From contig JBBIQS010000024.1 of NCBI GenBank assembly GCA_037442205.1, forward strand, positions 26,945-90,944: a stretch of DNA of 64,000 nt, written 5' to 3'. Below are positions 61,497 through 64,000 of this stretch, in pieces. The notes under the pieces are model-generated. The model was not told the origin of the DNA and searched no databases. It saw only the letters and a list, made by a program, of their open reading frames with translations. The DNA comes from JBBIQS01 sp037442205 (lineage in GTDB: Bacteria; Myxococcota; Myxococcia; Myxococcales; UBA5297). Position 1 is the first letter of the stretch. Each line of letters opens with the position of its first letter. Both the position numbers and the translations under genes were made by a program.

Positions 61497-62738
61497 ATGG
61501 ACGAGCTCTCCCCGAGCCTGGGGCGGTGGCTGCTTCCCGCCCTTCTCCTCGCCCTGGGCGCGCTCGCCCTGCTCGTGGAAATCGAGTGGGCGCGGGAGCC
61601 GCGAGAGGCTCCCGTCGCGCGGGCCGATGCGCCGCCTCCGCCGAGCCCGGGATGGCGCGAGGCGAGCGCGGGCTCGCCGTTCGCCGGCTGGAAGGATCTG
61701 GCGGCCTCCGTTTCAGGGGCGCTGGTCACCGATGGTCACACCGCCCACATGGTCGCCGCCAGCGCGGTGCGTCCGTTGGAGGTCCCGGCGGCGATTCCCC
61801 GGGTCTTCGCCGCCGCCGATCGGTTCTTCGCTTCCGGCGACAACGACGGAGCTCCCTTCCTCATCGCCCTCGGAAGCGAGCAGTCCCCGGTCGTCGTCCC
61901 GGTTCCTTGCTCGGTGTCGGCCATCGCCGGCTCTGGCGACCAGCTGGTCGTCGCCTGCCAGGGCCTGGGCTCGCTGGCGCTCAGCGTCGATGCCGCCCGG
62001 ACCTTCCAGCCGCTGGCGCTGCCCTTCCCCGCGCCGGAGGCGCCCTCCGGCTCCGCGGTCGCGCATGCCGTGGAGGGACTGGCGATGGGCGCCGATGGGC
62101 TGTTGGCAATCGCCGTCTCCCAGAGTTGGCAGACGCAGCAGGCCGGCGAGCGCATTCGGTGGAGCTGGGCGCAGATCGCCAGCCGGCCGGCGCGCGGAGC
62201 TTTCCGGTTCGTCAGCCTTCCCGGCGTGACGCGGCTGGCGGCGCTCAAGCTCGACGGCACCACCATCACCGCCGCCGCACTCGAGTCCCCGGGCGAGGGC
62301 GGCGAATTGCACCCTCAGCTCTACCGCGGGCCCGAAGGCCAGCTCCCCTCTCGGCTGGGAGGCGCTGGGCCCGCTTGCGGCGCCACCGAGGAGGCTTCGG
62401 GCGTCCAGGTCGTCCTGCTCGGCGATCGCGAGGCGGCCTTTCTCTGCCACGGCCAGGTGGTGCTCACCGTCGACGAAGGCCGGACTTGGCTCGCCCAGAG
62501 TCTGCCGATCGGCCGCGTCGAGCGGCTGCGCGGCGGAGCGATGCGGCTCTGGGCGCAGGGAGATGGGAAGTCGCTCGAGCTCGCGCTTCCATTGCGGCTC
62601 AGCTCGGGTGCGGTGGGGGCCCGGCTGGCGGCGCAGGTTGACGCGGACGCGGGATCTGGACCGCTGGTCCCTGGCGCGGAGCTGGTCGAGCCGGCTCAGG
62701 ATGCCGGGATCTCGGGGCAGTCCGCCGGGACTCCTTGA
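61497..62738 (+). CDS. signal-anchored propeller-like protein
   Basis: A 413-residue protein with an N-terminal membrane helix (LLPALLLALGALALLVEIEW, about 12-31) that is probably not cleaved, so the rest lies in the periplasm. After a Pro/Ala linker come blade-like strands with Trp turns (PFAGWKDLAASVSGALV, GSGDQLVVACQGLGS, CHGQVVLTVDEGRTWLAQ), similar to BNR/sortilin-type propellers. The C-terminus is unstructured and Ala/Gly/Asp-rich. Convergent with the GT51-like gene. Partner or ligand unknown. Confidence 0.65.
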   Translation: MDELSPSLGRWLLPALLLALGALALLVEIEWAREPREAPVARADAPPPPSPGWREASAGSPFAGWKDLAASVSGALVTDGHTAHMVAASAVRPLEVPAAIPRVFAAADRFFASGDNDGAPFLIALGSEQSPVVVPVPCSVSAIAGSGDQLVVACQGLGSLALSVDAARTFQPLALPFPAPEAPSGSAVAHAVEGLAMGADGLLAIAVSQSWQTQQAGERIRWSWAQIASRPARGAFRFVSLPGVTRLAALKLDGTTITAAALESPGEGGELHPQLYRGPEGQLPSRLGGAGPACGATEEASGVQVVLLGDREAAFLCHGQVVLTVDEGRTWLAQSLPIGRVERLRGGAMRLWAQGDGKSLELALPLRLSSGAVGARLAAQVDADAGSGPLVPGAELVEPAQDAGISGQSAGTP

Positions 62739-62758
62739 TTTCGGCGCTTGGCGTCCGC

Positions 62759-63517
62759 CTACCGCGAGCTGCAGCTGACCGGGACCAACTTGGCGCGCTT
62801 GAGCTCCGCCTCGTCGATGCCACCGAAGGCCTTCATCCGATCGAGCACGTCGTCGCGCAGCCGGGTCAGCCGCGGCGGATTGGTGCAGTCCACGAACTGC
62901 TGCCAGTAGCTCTCGGCCGCCAGCAGCTCGGCAGCCTGGGCCAGGGTGAGCTTCTCCAGGTCCTTGCCGAAGAGAAAGCGCGAGGCGTCGAAGGCGCCGA
63001 TGATGCTGCTCGAATAGAAGGTGGCGGCCAGCCGAAAGGTCAGCAGGTCGTCCGGCTCGAGGCTCGCCAGCAGCTTGGCGTCGCTGATCGCGGCGGTGAC
63101 CGGCTCGATGACCCCCAGGGCCTCGGTCACCATGTCGGCGAACCGAAGGCGGCAGCGGCCGGGACCGGCCGGGACGCGGGCCTGGGCGGCGCGAGCGAGC
63201 ACGAGCTTGAATCGATCCAGGTCGGCGAGCGGCGGGGCCTCGAGATAGTCGGGGCAGGCTTCGATGGCGAGCAGCCCAATCACCAGCGCCTTGGGGAGGT
63301 TGGCGCGCCGGGAAACCTGGAATGGCGGGCTGTCCTGGCGCCGGCCAGTGGCCTTGCTCGCCTCACGGGCGGCTTGCACCCGCGGGGCGAGGGCGGCGGT
63401 GACGGCGCTGCGCGTCGAGAGATCCGGCAGCCCGGACGCGAAGTAGAAGTACAGCGCCGGCAGGATCACCCCGATCAGCAGCGCCAGCAGGAAGAGCAGC
63501 GATAGGAGTCTGCGCAT
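62759..63517 (-). CDS. diverged GT51-type transglycosylase-like membrane protein
   Basis: A 252-residue protein with an N-terminal membrane helix (LLSLLFLLALLIGVILPALY) and a periplasmic domain. Residues about 165-245 read like the end of a glycosyltransferase 51 domain: SSIIGAFDASRFLFGKDLEK, LTLAQAAELLAAESYWQQF, VLDRMKAFGGIDEAELKRAK, against YFGK-LTLAEAALLA and LDRM..YI.EAEA in class A penicillin-binding proteins. The catalytic Glu position (A-T-E-D-R-R in the family) reads AIEACPD (Glu86), so Glu is kept but the EDR motif and the next conserved block are changed. It lacks a transpeptidase domain. It may be an inactive relative or a moonlighting monofunctional enzyme. It is 9 bases downstream of the edge gene, in one transcript. 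Confidence 0.65.
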   Translation of the reverse strand: MRRLLSLLFLLALLIGVILPALYFYFASGLPDLSTRSAVTAALAPRVQAAREASKATGRRQDSPPFQVSRRANLPKALVIGLLAIEACPDYLEAPPLADLDRFKLVLARAAQARVPAGPGRCRLRFADMVTEALGVIEPVTAAISDAKLLASLEPDDLLTFRLAATFYSSSIIGAFDASRFLFGKDLEKLTLAQAAELLAAESYWQQFVDCTNPPRLTRLRDDVLDRMKAFGGIDEAELKRAKLVPVSCSSR

Positions 63518-63526
63518 CGGCGTCGG

Positions 63527-64000
63527 TCAGCCTCGGCCGCCCCGGAACTTGTCGGGGATGTCGTTGCGGATCATCGTCTTCTCACCCTGCCCGATCTCGT
63601 CGTCGCCGAGGTCATCCTGGACCGGAGCGGGGCGGCGGGCAGGAGCGGCGCCGCGCGGCGGCAGCGGGCGCTTTCCGGGAGGCAAGCCGGTCTGGGGACG
63701 GGGAGGCGGCTCGGGCTCGGCCGGCCGCGCTGCTTTGGGCGCAGGAGTTGGCTTGGGTGCCGGCGGGCGCGCCGGAGCCTGGGTTGCCCCGCTGGCACTG
63801 GCTAGGACCATCGCCGACGACGGCGGCCGAGTGGGGCGATCCTCCACCTCGACCTCGTCTTGATCCGCCGGCTGGCTGGGTGGAGGCAGCGCGCGCGGCT
63901 CGGGCTTGGCCGGCTGAGCGGGCTTGGCGACGGCGTTGGCCGGCGGCGGCGTTGCGGGCTTGGCAGGCTCAGGCGAGGCGGCCGGAGCCGGAGCCGGAGC
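63527..64000 (-). CDS. Pro/Ala-rich protein (partial, 5' end outside window)
   Basis: The frame is open from the right edge to the stop at 63527, so at least 157 C-terminal residues are present; a GTG at 63847 is internal. Nearly all of it is Ala/Pro/Lys/Glu low complexity (alternating PAPA, KPAQPAKPEP) with no fold. The last 25 residues change: acidic DDLGDDEIGQ followed by EKTMIRNDIPDKFRGGRG, suggesting a short binding tail. The gene precedes the GT51-like gene by 9 bases. Such Pro-rich proteins are often periplasm-spanning or TonB-like, but the N-terminus that would decide this is missing. Confidence 0.6.
   Translation of the reverse strand, partial: APAPAPAASPEPAKPATPPPANAVAKPAQPAKPEPRALPPPSQPADQDEVEVEDRPTRPPSSAMVLASASGATQAPARPPAPKPTPAPKAARPAEPEPPPRPQTGLPPGKRPLPPRGAAPARRPAPVQDDLGDDEIGQGEKTMIRNDIPDKFRGGRG

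Noticed and set aside
1..64000. tRNA, rRNA or CRISPR elements
   Set aside because: No cloverleaf-type or rRNA sequence was noticed, and no regularly spaced identical repeats with variable spacers; an absence by eye does not replace a covariance-model search.

Overview
The window is about 70% G+C over most of its length (one flanking 60-base line counted by hand, 20161-20220, is 70%). It looks like a chromosomal segment of a member of the Myxococcota or a close deltaproteobacterial relative. The signs are many secreted lipoproteins with Asp/Ala/Gly-rich linkers after the lipobox, Cys-rich surface proteins, a glycosidase-like protein ending in a MYXO-CTERM-type tail, an MglA-family polarity GTPase, an FHA/sigma-54 activator, a PP2C phosphatase fused to a cyclic-nucleotide domain, DUF4388 and DUF6178 proteins and tandem von Willebrand A lipoproteins. 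No rRNA, tRNA or CRISPR array was recognised.

Layout. 0-7.4 kb: surface proteins (a partial repeat protein, an OB-fold-like lipoprotein and an 845-residue lipoprotein) interleaved with a zinc-type oxidoreductase and branched-chain aminotransferase IlvE. 7.4-12.2 kb: a winged-helix AAA+ ATPase, a Fic-like protein with a broken active-site motif, endonuclease IV and a DHH phosphoesterase. 12.2-23.1 kb: a small membrane protein, both subunits of the B12/PLP lysine 5,6-aminomutase (kamD, kamE) with a lipoprotein gene between them, a Cys-rich lipoprotein, an ECF sigma factor overlapping its anti-sigma/FecR partner, a probable 3-aminobutyryl-CoA ammonia-lyase (kal), mutL and a DUF4388 gene. KamDE and Kal belong to the same anaerobic lysine degradation route. 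23.1-26 kb: an MglA-like GTPase, a lipocalin-like protein and a small helical protein.

26-33.7 kb is a compositional island: codon use changes and G+C falls (58% and 42% in two hand-counted lines). It encodes a lipoprotein with two copies of a DUF1554-like domain, a 1321-residue EGF / thrombospondin type-3 / HEXXH lipoprotein, and a translationally coupled small lipoprotein. It is closed on the right by a 5'-truncated IS4-family transposase. This is the most striking part of the window.

33.7-45.9 kb: an FHA-domain sigma-54 activator, a HEAT-repeat membrane protein, a tandem pair of von Willebrand A lipoproteins, a soluble TPR histidine kinase divergent from the PP2C/cNMP protein, an AgmX/PglI-like periplasmic protein, two propeller-like lipoproteins and a small unknown protein. 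46-50.7 kb: a housekeeping run, pdxJ - nnr - tsaE, then a DUF6178 gene. 50.8-53.2 kb: an O-antigen-ligase-like membrane protein and a family 4 glycosyltransferase, apparently one polysaccharide operon. 53.3-64 kb: a GH123/DUF4091-like protein with the MYXO-CTERM-type tail, folD, a two-gene GMC oxidoreductase unit, a lytic transglycosylase with a zinc-ribbon protein, an Ig-like/beta-barrel envelope protein, a START-domain protein, a signal-anchored propeller protein, a diverged GT51-like protein and a partial Pro/Ala-rich protein running off the right edge. Several intergenic gaps hold hairpins or palindromic repeats, listed separately.
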